Source: Thermoanaerobaculia bacterium
GTDB lineage: Bacteria; Acidobacteriota; Thermoanaerobaculia; UBA5066
NCBI GenBank assembly: GCA_022071945.1
Contig: JAJVIN010000039.1
Location: 102,735 to 166,734 of the forward strand
Reading direction: 5' to 3'
DNA length: 64,000 bases
The notes beneath the pieces are model-generated. The model was not told the origin of the DNA and searched no databases. It worked only from the letters and a program-made list of their open reading frames with translations. Every line of letters starts with the position of its first letter. Within the stretch, counting starts at the first letter, position 1. Position numbers and translations under genes: made by a program. Shown here piece by piece: positions 7,765-15,566 of this stretch.

Positions 7765-8568
7765 CTATCGGTAGGCTTCTTCGTATCCTTCGAGCGAGAG
7801 TTCCTCGGCCGTTCTGTCGAGGAAGATCTCTCCGAACTCGCTTTCCTGGCGGGCCACGACGATCCGGAGCCTCAGGAGCTCCAGCAAGGCCAGGAAGACC
7901 GCGATGGCCTCGGCCCTGCCAGAGAGCGAGCTGAAAATCCCGGCCAAGGAGACCGGGCCGGCTTCCTGGCGGACCTGCCCCAGGATCTCGTCCATCTTCT
8001 CACGGATCGAAAAGCGTGCCGCCTGGATCTGGAGCGCGGGAGGGTGGAGCTCGCGATAGCGCTCCATCGCCGTCTTGAAGAGGTTCAGGAGATCGAAGAC
8101 CGAGACCTCCGAGAGATCGGCCTCCTCTTCCACGGGGCCCTGGGCGGAAAAGGCTCCGGAGGGACGGGGCCAGAGGCCGATCCGGTCGACGTCCGTGACG
8201 TGCAGGGTCTCGGCCGCTGCCTTGATGCGGCGGTACTGGATCAGCCTGTCGACGAGCTCGCGGCGGGGATCTTCCTTCGTTCCGCCAGGCTCTTTCGGCA
8301 GGAGCATGGCCGACTTGATCGAGACCAGAAGGGCCTCGACGTAGAGGAACTCGCCCGCCACTTCCAGGTCGAGCTCCTGCATCAGGAGCAGGTACTCGTG
8401 GTACTGGCGGCAAATCTCGGCCACCGGGATGTTGCGGATGTCGACCTCGTTCTTCCGGATGAGGTGCAGCAGGAGGTCGAGCGGTCCCTCGAACTGAGGC
8501 AGACGGACAGGATACGGCTGGACGATGTCCGCGCCCGGTGGGATCGAGATCCGTACCCCTTCGCTCAA
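7765..8568 (-). CDS. scpA: Segregation and condensation protein A
   Basis: The kleisin subunit that bridges SMC heads in bacterial condensin. The N-terminal FEGPLDLLLHLIRKNEVDI motif is the ScpA hallmark. The C-terminal winged helix ends LRLRIVVARQESEFGEIFL. I chose the TTG at 8568 because GGTGAG stands 4 nt upstream, it lies just after the trpS stop (17 nt), and it gives 267 residues, a normal ScpA length. The longer open frame to 8799 would run into trpS. Downstream scpB follows at once, the usual pairing. Confidence 0.9.
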   Translation of the reverse strand: MSEGVRISIPPGADIVQPYPVRLPQFEGPLDLLLHLIRKNEVDIRNIPVAEICRQYHEYLLLMQELDLEVAGEFLYVEALLVSIKSAMLLPKEPGGTKEDPRRELVDRLIQYRRIKAAAETLHVTDVDRIGLWPRPSGAFSAQGPVEEEADLSEVSVFDLLNLFKTAMERYRELHPPALQIQAARFSIREKMDEILGQVRQEAGPVSLAGIFSSLSGRAEAIAVFLALLELLRLRIVVARQESEFGEIFLDRTAEELSLEGYEEAYR

Positions 8569-8582
8569 GGTCTCACCGAGCC

Positions 8583-9629
8583 TCAGCCCGCGAGAAGACC
8601 CATCGCGCCGGTGACCTTGCGCATGGTCTCCTGGGCGAGATCTCGAGCCCGGGCGCTCCCCTCTTCGAGAATGTCGGTGACGAGCGAGGGGTTGCTGTCG
8701 AGCCGGGCGCGCCGGTCGCGGATCGGTTCGAGTCCGGCGTTCATGTTCTTGATGAGGTGCTTCTTGCAGTCGACGCACCCTCGGGCGGCCGTACGGCACT
8801 CCTGGTCCACCACGGCAACCTCGTCCGCCGGGGAATACAGGACGTGGAACGGGAAGAGATTGCAGTTCTCTGGGTTACCGGGATCCGTGCGCCGGGCGCG
8901 GGCCGGATCCGTCACCATCGACATCACTTTCGTCTTGACCTCTTCCGGAGTTGAGGAGAGGGCGATCGTGTTGTCATAGCTCTTCGACATCTTCCGGCCG
9001 TCGAGTCCCGGCACCTTCGGAGAGGGCGTGAAGAGAGGGAGCGGTTCGGGGAACACGTCGCCGTAAAAGCCGTTGAATCTCCGAACGATCTCGCGGGCGA
9101 TCTCGAGGTGGCTCTCCTGGTCCTTGCCGACCGGCACGTACTCGGCGAGGTAGAGGGCCACGTCCGCCGTCATCAGGACCGGATAGCCGAGGAATCCATG
9201 GGTGTTCAGGTCGCGGTCCTTCAGCTGCTCCTGCTGTTCCTTGAAGGTCGGGACGCGCTCGAGCCAGCCGAGAGGCGTCAACATGCCGAAGAGGACGGCG
9301 AGCTCGGAGTGCTGGGGAACCCGGGACTGAAGAAAAAAGACCGAAGTCTCGGGGTCGAGCCCCGAGGCGAGGATGTCCTTGGCGGCCTCGAGCGTGGCCT
9401 CGCGGACGCCGGAAGAGTCCGAGTAGGCCGTCGTGAGCGCGTGGATGTCGGCGATGAAGTAGTGGCAGCGGAACTTTTGTTGCAGGTCCACCCAGTTCTT
9501 GACCGCGCCCCAGTAGTTCCCGAGATGGACCTTGCCCGTCGGGCGCAGTCCCGACACGACGATGGCTCCCTGCCGGGGCTCGTTTTCAGCTGGTTCCGTG
9601 CGGGCGTCGTTCTTGGCGGCTTCACTCAC
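8583..9629 (-). CDS. trpS: Tryptophanyl-tRNA synthetase
   Basis: Charges tRNA-Trp. A class I synthetase of 348 residues with the HIGH-equivalent PTGKVHLGNYWG near residue 31 and the KMSKS loop GRKMSKSYDNT near residue 208. A long insertion between the two contains the CRTAARGCVDCKKHL segment, whose cysteines may bind zinc or iron-sulfur as in some TrpRS proteins. A polar N-terminal extension of about 20 residues precedes the fold. It is separated by 6 nt from the upstream protease gene and by 14 nt from scpA, so it lies inside the same transcript. Confidence 0.95.
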   Translation of the reverse strand: MSEAAKNDARTEPAENEPRQGAIVVSGLRPTGKVHLGNYWGAVKNWVDLQQKFRCHYFIADIHALTTAYSDSSGVREATLEAAKDILASGLDPETSVFFLQSRVPQHSELAVLFGMLTPLGWLERVPTFKEQQEQLKDRDLNTHGFLGYPVLMTADVALYLAEYVPVGKDQESHLEIAREIVRRFNGFYGDVFPEPLPLFTPSPKVPGLDGRKMSKSYDNTIALSSTPEEVKTKVMSMVTDPARARRTDPGNPENCNLFPFHVLYSPADEVAVVDQECRTAARGCVDCKKHLIKNMNAGLEPIRDRRARLDSNPSLVTDILEEGSARARDLAQETMRKVTGAMGLLAG

Positions 9630-9635
9630 GTTCCA

Positions 9636-10292
9636 TCAACTCCCTAGACCGAGGAGCCAGCGAATGAGCTGGCTCTGCGGAGGCCCGAGAATGTACCTCA
9701 GACCTCCCGAGAGCACAGCAACGAACAGGATGACGAAGCCGAAGCGCCGGAGCCACTCCGTGAACCTGTGGAACCGCAGCGGCAAGAGGCTCTCGAGGAC
9801 TCCGAACCCGTCGAGCGGCGGGATTGGCAAGAGGTTGAAGAGAGCCAGGGAGACATTCACGACCACCGAGTAGACGATGATCAACAGGATCGGGACGAGA
9901 AGGCTCTCCGGGTTCGGCGCGCTCTTGAAGAACGGTCCAATCGCGAGAAGAAGCGCCGCGAACGTCAGCGCGATGAGGATGTTCGAGACGGGGCCAGCGG
10001 CCGAGACGACGAAATTGGCGGCGCGGCGATTCTTGACGCCCGAGAGATTCACGGGAACGGGTTTTGCCCAGCCGAACACGGGCGCCCCGCTTATCGCCAG
10101 GACAGCCGGGAGCAGGACACTGCCGATCGGGTCGATGTGCCGGAGGGGATTGAGCGTGATACGCCCCAGGTCTCGCGCGGTCGTGTCGCCGAACTTGAGA
10201 GCCGCGAAACCGTGCGCCGACTCGTGAACGGAAACGGCAAAAAGCAAGACCGCCACCTGAACGACGGTGTTGAAGAGGGCCTCCGGCGTCAC
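9636..10292 (-). CDS. Site-2 protease family (M50) membrane metalloprotease
   Basis: A 218-residue integral membrane protein of the M50B family (the YwhC/FtsH-less group often encoded next to trpS and scpA). The zinc ligands are HESAH near residue 24 in the first membrane helix and NLLPIPPLDG near residue 146. These are the HExxH and NxxPxPxLDG motifs. About five hydrophobic helices are visible. It probably cleaves membrane-embedded substrates; the substrate is unknown. I start it at the GTG at 10292, one base after the stop of the STAS gene, because the in-frame extension upstream is Arg/Pro-rich shadow sequence. Confidence 0.88.
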   Translation of the reverse strand: MTPEALFNTVVQVAVLLFAVSVHESAHGFAALKFGDTTARDLGRITLNPLRHIDPIGSVLLPAVLAISGAPVFGWAKPVPVNLSGVKNRRAANFVVSAAGPVSNILIALTFAALLLAIGPFFKSAPNPESLLVPILLIIVYSVVVNVSLALFNLLPIPPLDGFGVLESLLPLRFHRFTEWLRRFGFVILFVAVLSGGLRYILGPPQSQLIRWLLGLGS

Positions 10293-10293
10293 G

Positions 10294-10758
10294 TCAGCCC
10301 CCCTTCTTCTCGCCCGGCGCCGTGCCCGGCATCGGGGGTGGAGCCGGCCCGGCCAGCGCGCCAGCCGTGGTTGGCGCGCCAGCCGTGGTTGGCGCGGCAT
10401 TTGAAGCCGCGGAGACCTTCAGCTTGTGCCGCTCCTGCGCCGACGCCTCCTCGAAGGACCGGTAGTGAACGAAGCGGTTCTCGGCCACCGCCGTCATGAG
10501 GAACGGGTTTTGGCCCTTCAGGCCAGTCAGCGACATCGAACCTCCCACGTCGTTGAACGCGAGCGCCTCCCGGACGAGGATCGGGACGATCGTCGTCGGG
10601 AGCTGGGTGCAGTCGGAAAAATCGATGACGGCCAGAATCGAGCCGTTCTCTCGCGCCACGCGCAGGTACTCGAGCAGACCGCCTGTCTCCGAGATGCCGA
10701 CGGTCCCCACGACACGAATATGAGCGAGCGGACCGTCGGTCCGCAGGGAAAGGTCCAT
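10294..10758 (-). CDS. STAS-like domain protein with Ala/Pro/Thr-rich tail
   Basis: A 154-residue protein. Residues 1-110 show the anti-sigma-antagonist (STAS) pattern: LRTDGPLAHIRVVGTVG strand, then LAVIDFSDCTQLPTT where SpoIIAA-type proteins have D(S/T)SG, then a helix and a second strand. The phosphorylatable Ser/Thr-Gly of the canonical motif is not obvious, so it may not be regulated by a classic SpoIIAB-type kinase. The tail from about residue 118 is low complexity and contains the APTTAG repeat encoded by an 18-bp tandem DNA repeat. No kinase or phosphatase partner is adjacent. The domain assignment is from pattern only. Confidence 0.6.
   Translation of the reverse strand: MDLSLRTDGPLAHIRVVGTVGISETGGLLEYLRVARENGSILAVIDFSDCTQLPTTIVPILVREALAFNDVGGSMSLTGLKGQNPFLMTAVAENRFVHYRSFEEASAQERHKLKVSAASNAAPTTAGAPTTAGALAGPAPPPMPGTAPGEKKGG
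10356..10396. repeat. 18-bp tandem palindromic repeat (copy A)
   Basis: GCGCGCCAGCCGTGGTTG occurs twice in tandem at 10356-10373 and 10374-10391, followed by GCGCG. The arrangement around GGCGCGCC forms a 12-bp inverted repeat with a 2-nt loop and one mismatch. It lies in the coding sequence for the tail of the STAS protein. A 16/18 identical pair occurs at 37868-37909 inside tolB. Confidence 0.9.
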
Positions 10759-10812
10759 CCCCCCGAGAATGCCACAAGCGGCGAGGAGGTGCCGCCGAGG
10801 GCCCCGGATGGG

Positions 10813-12930
10813 CTACTCGGCCGCCGGTGCGATCGCCCGGATGAAGCAGGGCACGGCGAGCGGCCCGTCCTCGCCGCGGCTGACGATCTCCCGGGCGGTT
10901 TCGGAGGCTGCGCGGATCCACTTTCCGTCGCGCACGATGTCGCCCACGCGGAACAGGGGGATGCCGCTCTGCCTCGTCCCGAGCATGTCGCCCGGGCCGC
11001 GCCTCTGGAGATCCTCCTCGGCCACCTTGAAGCCGTCCTCGGTGCGAGCGAGGACCGCGAGTCGTCCCCGGGCTTCGCCCGTGGCGTTGGGCCCGAAAAG
11101 AAAGACGCACTTCGACGGGCGGTCGCCCCGGCCAACCCGTCCCCGGAGCTGGTGGAGCTGGGCGAGGCCAAATCGCTCGGCGTTTTCCACAACCAAGAAC
11201 GAGGCGTTCGGAACGTCGACTCCGACCTCGATGACGGTCGTGGCCGCCAGAACGTCGAGCTGTCCCCGGGCGAAGGCCGCCATCGTGGACTCCCGCTCCT
11301 CCGCGCTCAGACGACCATGGACCACTCCGATCCGCAGTCCCTTCATGGCCTGTCTGAGCTCCTCCGCGTGCTTCTCGACCGCGCGCGCCTCGATGTGATC
11401 CGACTCCTCGATCAGGGGCACGACCACGTAGGCCTGACCGCCAAGGGCGACCTCCTCGACGATCTCTTCCAGGATCCTCCCCCGCTCGGATTCCGGGACG
11501 ACGCGTGTCTGTATGGGAGAACGCCCGGGCGGCTTCTCGTCGAGGACCGACACGTCGAGGTCGCCATAGAGCGTGAGGGCGAGCGACCTCGGGATCGGGG
11601 TCGCGGAGAGGACCAGGAGGTGTGGGTGCTCGCCCGATTCGAGAACCCGGGAGGTCAGGACGCTTCTCTGCGCGACTCCGAACCGGTGCTGTTCGTCGAT
11701 GACGGCCAGGCCCAGGCTCTTCCATTCGACGGGACGTTCCAGGAGGGCATGAGTGCCGATCAGGAAGTCGATCTCTCCCGCCGCGAGCGCGCCGAGGAGG
11801 GCCGAGCGCGCCCTGCCCTTGATGCGTCCCGTCAGGAGCGCGGGGCGAATCTGTGAACCGGAAAGCAGCCGGAAGATGTTCCCAGCGTGCTGCTCGGCGA
11901 GGATCTCCGTCGGGGCCATCAGCGCGCTCTGGTACCCGCACCGGGCCGCGAGGACGGCCGAGAGAACGGAAACGATCGTCTTCCCGCTCCCGACGTCTCC
12001 CTGCAGGAGGCGCCTCATGGGCCGGCCGGAGCGGAAGTCCTGCCCGATTTCTCGTATCACGCGCTTCTGGGCCCCCGTGAGCGGGAACGGCAGGACGGAC
12101 TTCAGCAACGAGCGGGTCTCGTCGGAGGCGACGAGCACCGGACCCCGGATGGATTCGCGGGCCTGGCGTCTCTGGGCCAGGGAGATCTGGAACTCCAGGA
12201 ACTCCTCCAGGATGAGGCGGGTGAGATGGGGCGAGCGCCTTTCCTCCCAGGGAACGGGGTCCGGGTCGGCCCCGCGACTCCCGGGGAAGTGCGCCTCGCG
12301 GAGCGAATCCAGGAGTGGAGGCAGGTGGAACTTCGCGCGAACCCACTCCGGCAGCCTTTCGGGGAGCTTGCCCTCGAGCGAATCCAGAACGTGGGAGACG
12401 AGCTTTCTCCGGGTTCTCGGCGGCAGACCTGGGAGCTTGCGGTAAATCGGGACGACGCGCCCGGCCGAGAGATCGTCCGAGTCCTTCGTGTCCGCCTCGA
12501 TCTGCGGGTTCTCCATGACGAGTCCGCGCCGGCGGCTGCCACCCAGGACCGGCTCACCGTAGGCGAAGATCTCGATTCCGGGCCGCACCCAGTTCCCGAG
12601 GTAGGCCTGGTTGAAAAAGACGAGCCTGAGGGTCCCGCTCCCGTCGTCGATGAGGGCCTCGAAGATGGTGAAGCCTGGGCGGCGCGTCCGGACGAGGTTG
12701 GCGGAAAGGACCTGCCCGTGGACCGTGACGGGCCGCCCGTCCCCGGTGACATCGCGGATCGGCAGGAGCCGGGTTCGGTCCTCATAGCGAAACGGCAGGT
12801 GGAGGAGGAGATCCAGAACTGTCTCCACCCCGGCTTCCGCAAGCTCCCGGGCGCGGGTCTCGCCAATTCCAGGCAGGAGGCGGAGAGGATCCGAGGGTGA
12901 GCGGATGCTCTCCGCCTGGCGCGTCGTCAC
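10813..12930 (-). CDS. recG: ATP-dependent DNA helicase RecG
   Basis: Branch-migrates and reverses stalled forks and processes Holliday junctions. A 705-residue superfamily 2 helicase. A helix-hairpin-helix-like LRLLPGIGETRARELAEAG lies near residue 17, the wedge/OB domain is at about 55-160, Walker A LLQGDVGSGKT is near 310, and the DEQHRFG box characteristic of RecG is near 412. The motif VI region QLRGRVGRGDRPS is near 592. It heads the 10294-12930 group and is followed by a 54-nt gap before the STAS gene. Start ATG at 12930. Confidence 0.95.
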   Translation of the reverse strand: MTTRQAESIRSPSDPLRLLPGIGETRARELAEAGVETVLDLLLHLPFRYEDRTRLLPIRDVTGDGRPVTVHGQVLSANLVRTRRPGFTIFEALIDDGSGTLRLVFFNQAYLGNWVRPGIEIFAYGEPVLGGSRRRGLVMENPQIEADTKDSDDLSAGRVVPIYRKLPGLPPRTRRKLVSHVLDSLEGKLPERLPEWVRAKFHLPPLLDSLREAHFPGSRGADPDPVPWEERRSPHLTRLILEEFLEFQISLAQRRQARESIRGPVLVASDETRSLLKSVLPFPLTGAQKRVIREIGQDFRSGRPMRRLLQGDVGSGKTIVSVLSAVLAARCGYQSALMAPTEILAEQHAGNIFRLLSGSQIRPALLTGRIKGRARSALLGALAAGEIDFLIGTHALLERPVEWKSLGLAVIDEQHRFGVAQRSVLTSRVLESGEHPHLLVLSATPIPRSLALTLYGDLDVSVLDEKPPGRSPIQTRVVPESERGRILEEIVEEVALGGQAYVVVPLIEESDHIEARAVEKHAEELRQAMKGLRIGVVHGRLSAEERESTMAAFARGQLDVLAATTVIEVGVDVPNASFLVVENAERFGLAQLHQLRGRVGRGDRPSKCVFLFGPNATGEARGRLAVLARTEDGFKVAEEDLQRRGPGDMLGTRQSGIPLFRVGDIVRDGKWIRAASETAREIVSRGEDGPLAVPCFIRAIAPAAE

Positions 12931-12940
12931 GAGACGAGGG

Positions 12941-13720
12941 TCAGCCGGGCTGAGCTCGGAAGTGCAGGTCGACGAGACCGAACCGGAGCTTGCATCCGTC
13001 CGTCAGGGCGACGGGACGCCCGGTCTGGATCCGCTCGCCGTCGACGAAGGTTCCGTTCATCGTCCCGATCTCCTCGACGACCCGGAACTCGTGGCCATCG
13101 TGGACGATCTTGGCGTGCCTGCGGGAAACGGACCGCTGCGTGTCCAGCGTCGTGAGGTCCACGTCCGGCCTGATGCCCGTGACCGGGTCGATCCTGCCGA
13201 CCGTCGTCTCGCCCTCGCGGTTGAGATAGAACTCGTCGCCCGCTTCGGCGATGAGCCTGTAGATCTCGTGGCGTTCCGCGACCTTCGTCAAGAAGTCCGC
13301 CGATTCGTCCAAGGCCGGGGCCTGCCCCGTCGACTGCTCGACCAGAGCCGTTGTTTCCCGCAGTCTCCGAGAGAGCTTCCGGAGCATCCGGACCGCGATC
13401 TCGAGGTTGTTGCGCAGCATCTCGTCGAAGGTCGACCGGTTGATCCGGACGAGCTCGACGTCCGTCTTCGCCTTGGCCCGGGCCGAGCGAGGCACGTCCT
13501 CGAGGATCGACATCTCGCCGAAGAAGTCCCCCTTCTCGAGGGTGGAGACGAGCTTCTCGTGCCCCTTTACGCGCTTCCAGATCTCGACGACGCCGGACTG
13601 GATCACGAACATCTCGGTGCCGATCTCACCTTCCTCGAAGATGATCTGCCCGGCGGGGCAGCGGGCGATGAAGTCCTCAAACGCGTTGGAATCTCCGCCA
13701 GACTTGACGACGATCTTCAC
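12941..13720 (-). CDS. Cyclic-nucleotide-binding and FHA domain fusion protein
   Basis: A 259-residue protein with two regulatory modules. Residues 10-120 form a CNB/Crp-like beta-roll (GEIGTEMFVIQSGVVEIWK, GDFFGEMSILEDVPRSARAKA; the FGEMSxLxxxPRSA stretch matches the phosphate-binding cassette). Residues 160-255 form an FHA phosphothreonine-binding domain (TVGRIDPVTG, SVSRRHAKI, GTMNGTFVDGERI). There is no helix-turn-helix or catalytic domain, so it is likely an adaptor joining a cyclic nucleotide signal to Ser/Thr phosphorylation. Its ATG overlaps the stop of ldcA (ATGA on the minus strand, 13720-13717). No Ser/Thr kinase gene is in view. Confidence 0.88.
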   Translation of the reverse strand: MKIVVKSGGDSNAFEDFIARCPAGQIIFEEGEIGTEMFVIQSGVVEIWKRVKGHEKLVSTLEKGDFFGEMSILEDVPRSARAKAKTDVELVRINRSTFDEMLRNNLEIAVRMLRKLSRRLRETTALVEQSTGQAPALDESADFLTKVAERHEIYRLIAEAGDEFYLNREGETTVGRIDPVTGIRPDVDLTTLDTQRSVSRRHAKIVHDGHEFRVVEEIGTMNGTFVDGERIQTGRPVALTDGCKLRFGLVDLHFRAQPG

Positions 13721-14652
13721 GAGAACATCTCCTCACAGAGCTTCAAGGTCCGCGATTCCCCACTCCAGTGGGCTCGGATGCCAACGGGGAGAGGCACGTT
13801 TGGCCCGCGATGTCCCGCGGGGAGTCCCCAGACGACCGGGACCCCGAAGGGAGAAAGGCGATCGAAAAGAACGGCGCGCAGCCGTTCACGATCCTCTCGC
13901 CCCCCGAACGTCACGTTCGTCAGGGCGCCAATCAAGATTCCCGATGCCTTTTCAAGCCGGCCGGCCCGGGAAAGTTGCGCGAGCATCCGGTCGATCCTGT
14001 AAGCCTCTTCGCCGATATCCTCGAAGAATAGTAACCCGCCCTCGAAGGAAAATGCGTCGGGAGTTCCGCAAAGCGCGCTCAAAAGCGAGAGGCAGCCTCC
14101 TACCAGGGGGCCCGCCGCCTCGCCTGGTACCAGGACCTCTGCCTCCGTCAGGACGATCTCCCCGGGGGCGTCGCCAAGGAGCACCGATGGAAGGTCCCGG
14201 GCAGGGATCCCGGTCAAGGAGCGCGAGAGGTCGGCCGCGACCATGGGACCGTGCAGAGACGGGATCTGGCAGCGAGTGAGCAGGAAGGCGGCAAGGGCCG
14301 TCAGGTCCGAGAACCCGCAGTGGATCTTCACGTTTTGGCGGACCACATCCGGGTCCAGCCTGGCGATGACATCCATCGCCCCGTAGCCGCCGCGCGTGAA
14401 GAGGATGGCTTCGACCGACGGATCCGTCAGGAGCTCGAGATACCCGGCGAGCCGCTCGTCTACGGTCCCGGCGAGAGAAAGAGGGCCGGTCTTGAAACTC
14501 ACATTCGAGGAGAGCCGGACTTCGAACCCCGCGGCCTGAAGAAGGGCGACTCCCGCGTCGAGGGAAGCGGGGTCACAGGGGCCCGAGAGGGCCGCCACGC
14601 CGATGACGCTCCCGCGCCGCAGGCGCCGGGGTTTGAGCAGATCACCCGTCAT
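13717..14652 (-). CDS. ldcA: LD-carboxypeptidase (peptidase S66)
   Basis: Removes the terminal D-Ala from peptidoglycan tetrapeptides in cell-wall recycling; cytoplasmic. Residues 1-311 match S66. LSGPCDPASLDAGVALLQAAGFEV is near the N-terminus, TRGGYGAMDVIARLD near residue 80 and HCGFSDLTALAAFL near 104, which carries the nucleophile serine in GFSDLT. HGPMVAADL lies near 125, and AGHRGPNVPLPVG near 286 carries the catalytic His. The start is the ATG at 14652, which overlaps the NYN gene stop (ATGA). The longer frame upstream is shadow sequence of the NYN gene. Confidence 0.9.
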   Translation of the reverse strand: MTGDLLKPRRLRRGSVIGVAALSGPCDPASLDAGVALLQAAGFEVRLSSNVSFKTGPLSLAGTVDERLAGYLELLTDPSVEAILFTRGGYGAMDVIARLDPDVVRQNVKIHCGFSDLTALAAFLLTRCQIPSLHGPMVAADLSRSLTGIPARDLPSVLLGDAPGEIVLTEAEVLVPGEAAGPLVGGCLSLLSALCGTPDAFSFEGGLLFFEDIGEEAYRIDRMLAQLSRAGRLEKASGILIGALTNVTFGGREDRERLRAVLFDRLSPFGVPVVWGLPAGHRGPNVPLPVGIRAHWSGESRTLKLCEEMFS

Positions 14653-15101
14653 TTGATGCGGTTCCTCTCGTCGGAGAACCACTTTTCCCATTCCCTCGCG
14701 CTCACGGGCAGGCCCGGCTCCCTCTCTGTCTCCCGGCCGGCGGAAAGGCGGCGCGTCGAGATCTGCTTGAAGTCCGAGACGGAGGCGACCCGGGCGCCGG
14801 CCGAGCGAGCGGCACTGGCGAGCCCGCGGTCGTCCGTCACGACCGTGATCCCCTTCGGGTCCCTCGATTCCTGAATCCGCCGCACGATCTCCTCGTCCGC
14901 GGTTCTGGGCGCGGCGTGGACGATCGTCACGGCTCCGAGGTGCTGCACCTTGCCCCGGCCCGAGGGTGGCGGGCCGTCGAAGACGACGACGATCGGCTTT
15001 CGCTTCCGTCTCGCCAGCTCGGAAAGCTCGGAGAGAAGGACGTCTCGGGACCCGCCGCCCAGAGACATCAAGAGGTTGTTCCCATCGACGATCTCTGCCA
15101 C
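14649..15101 (-). CDS. NYN-domain (YacP-like) predicted ribonuclease
   Basis: A 150-residue PIN-like protein. Conserved acidic residues are visible in EIVDGNNLLMSL (residues 3-14), VVVFDGPPPSG (near 39) and TVVTDDRGLASAARSAGA (near 86); these DGxN, FDG and TDD motifs are those of NYN/YacP nucleases that need divalent metals. YacP homologues act in rRNA or mRNA cleavage. It lies 37 nt downstream of the RNase P RNA gene on the same strand, so it could be made from the same primary transcript, and it is coupled to ldcA by an ATGA overlap. Confidence 0.85.
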   Translation of the reverse strand: MAEIVDGNNLLMSLGGGSRDVLLSELSELARRKRKPIVVVFDGPPPSGRGKVQHLGAVTIVHAAPRTADEEIVRRIQESRDPKGITVVTDDRGLASAARSAGARVASVSDFKQISTRRLSAGRETEREPGLPVSAREWEKWFSDERNRIK

Positions 15102-15137
15102 GGCGGGCAGTTGTATCAGAGTCGCCGGGGGAAAAGT

Positions 15138-15536
15138 GCCGAGCGGGACGGTAAGCCGGATTCTGTCGCCGGAGAGTCTCCCCCCCGGCTGGCAACCATT
15201 CCTCTTGGCCTCACCTCTCGATGAGGCTCGAGCAACCTACCCGGAAGCGAAGGTCCGAAGACCTCGGAGGCGGGCGCTCCTTATCGCTTCCCTATTTGGC
15301 CTTGCTCCGCGTGGGGTTTAGCCTGCCTCTCCCGTTGCCGGAAGAGCGGTGCGCTCTTACCGCACCTTTTCACCCTTACCAGCGGCTCTCGCCGCGGCGG
15401 TGTGTTTTCTGTGCCACTTTCCCTCGAGTCACCCCGGCCGGGATTTCCCCGGCACGCTGCCCGCTGGAGTCCGGACTTTCCTCCCCGGTCTCCAAGGAGA
15501 CCGCGGCGGTTGCCTGTCCCGCTCAGCAGGCCGAGC
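15138..15536 (-). ncRNA. rnpB: RNase P RNA (bacterial class A)
   Basis: The catalytic RNA that trims tRNA 5' leaders. On the minus strand the conserved GAGGAAAGTCCGGACTCC block begins about 50 nt from the 5' end. The later ACAGAAAACACACCGCC, GGTAAGGGTGAAA, AGGCTAAACCCCA and AGAGGAATGGTTGCC blocks follow in the correct order, and ACAGAATCCGGCTTA ends it. The 5' terminal GCTCGGCCTG...GAGCGGGAC region pairs with the 3' GTCCCGCTCGGC to close helix P1. Total length of about 399 nt is normal. It starts only about 12 nt after the stop of the DUF4126 gene. End points are set by the P1 pairing and are accurate to a few bases. Confidence 0.97.
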
Positions 15537-15541
15537 TTACA

Positions 15542-15566
15542 CCCGCCTCAACCCGTCGGAGGCGGG
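15542..15566 (-). promoter_or_regulatory. Stem-loop between DUF4126 gene and rnpB
   Basis: CCCGCCTC (15542-15549) is perfectly complementary to GAGGCGGG (15559-15566) with a 9-nt loop. It spans the stop codon of the DUF4126 gene and ends just before the rnpB 5' end. No T-run follows on the minus strand, so it could be a processing or pausing structure or a weak terminator. Confidence 0.45.

Noticed and set aside
9768..10499. 243-residue plus-strand frame at the M50/STAS genes
   Set aside because: Antisense shadow; contains the repeat but no family motif.
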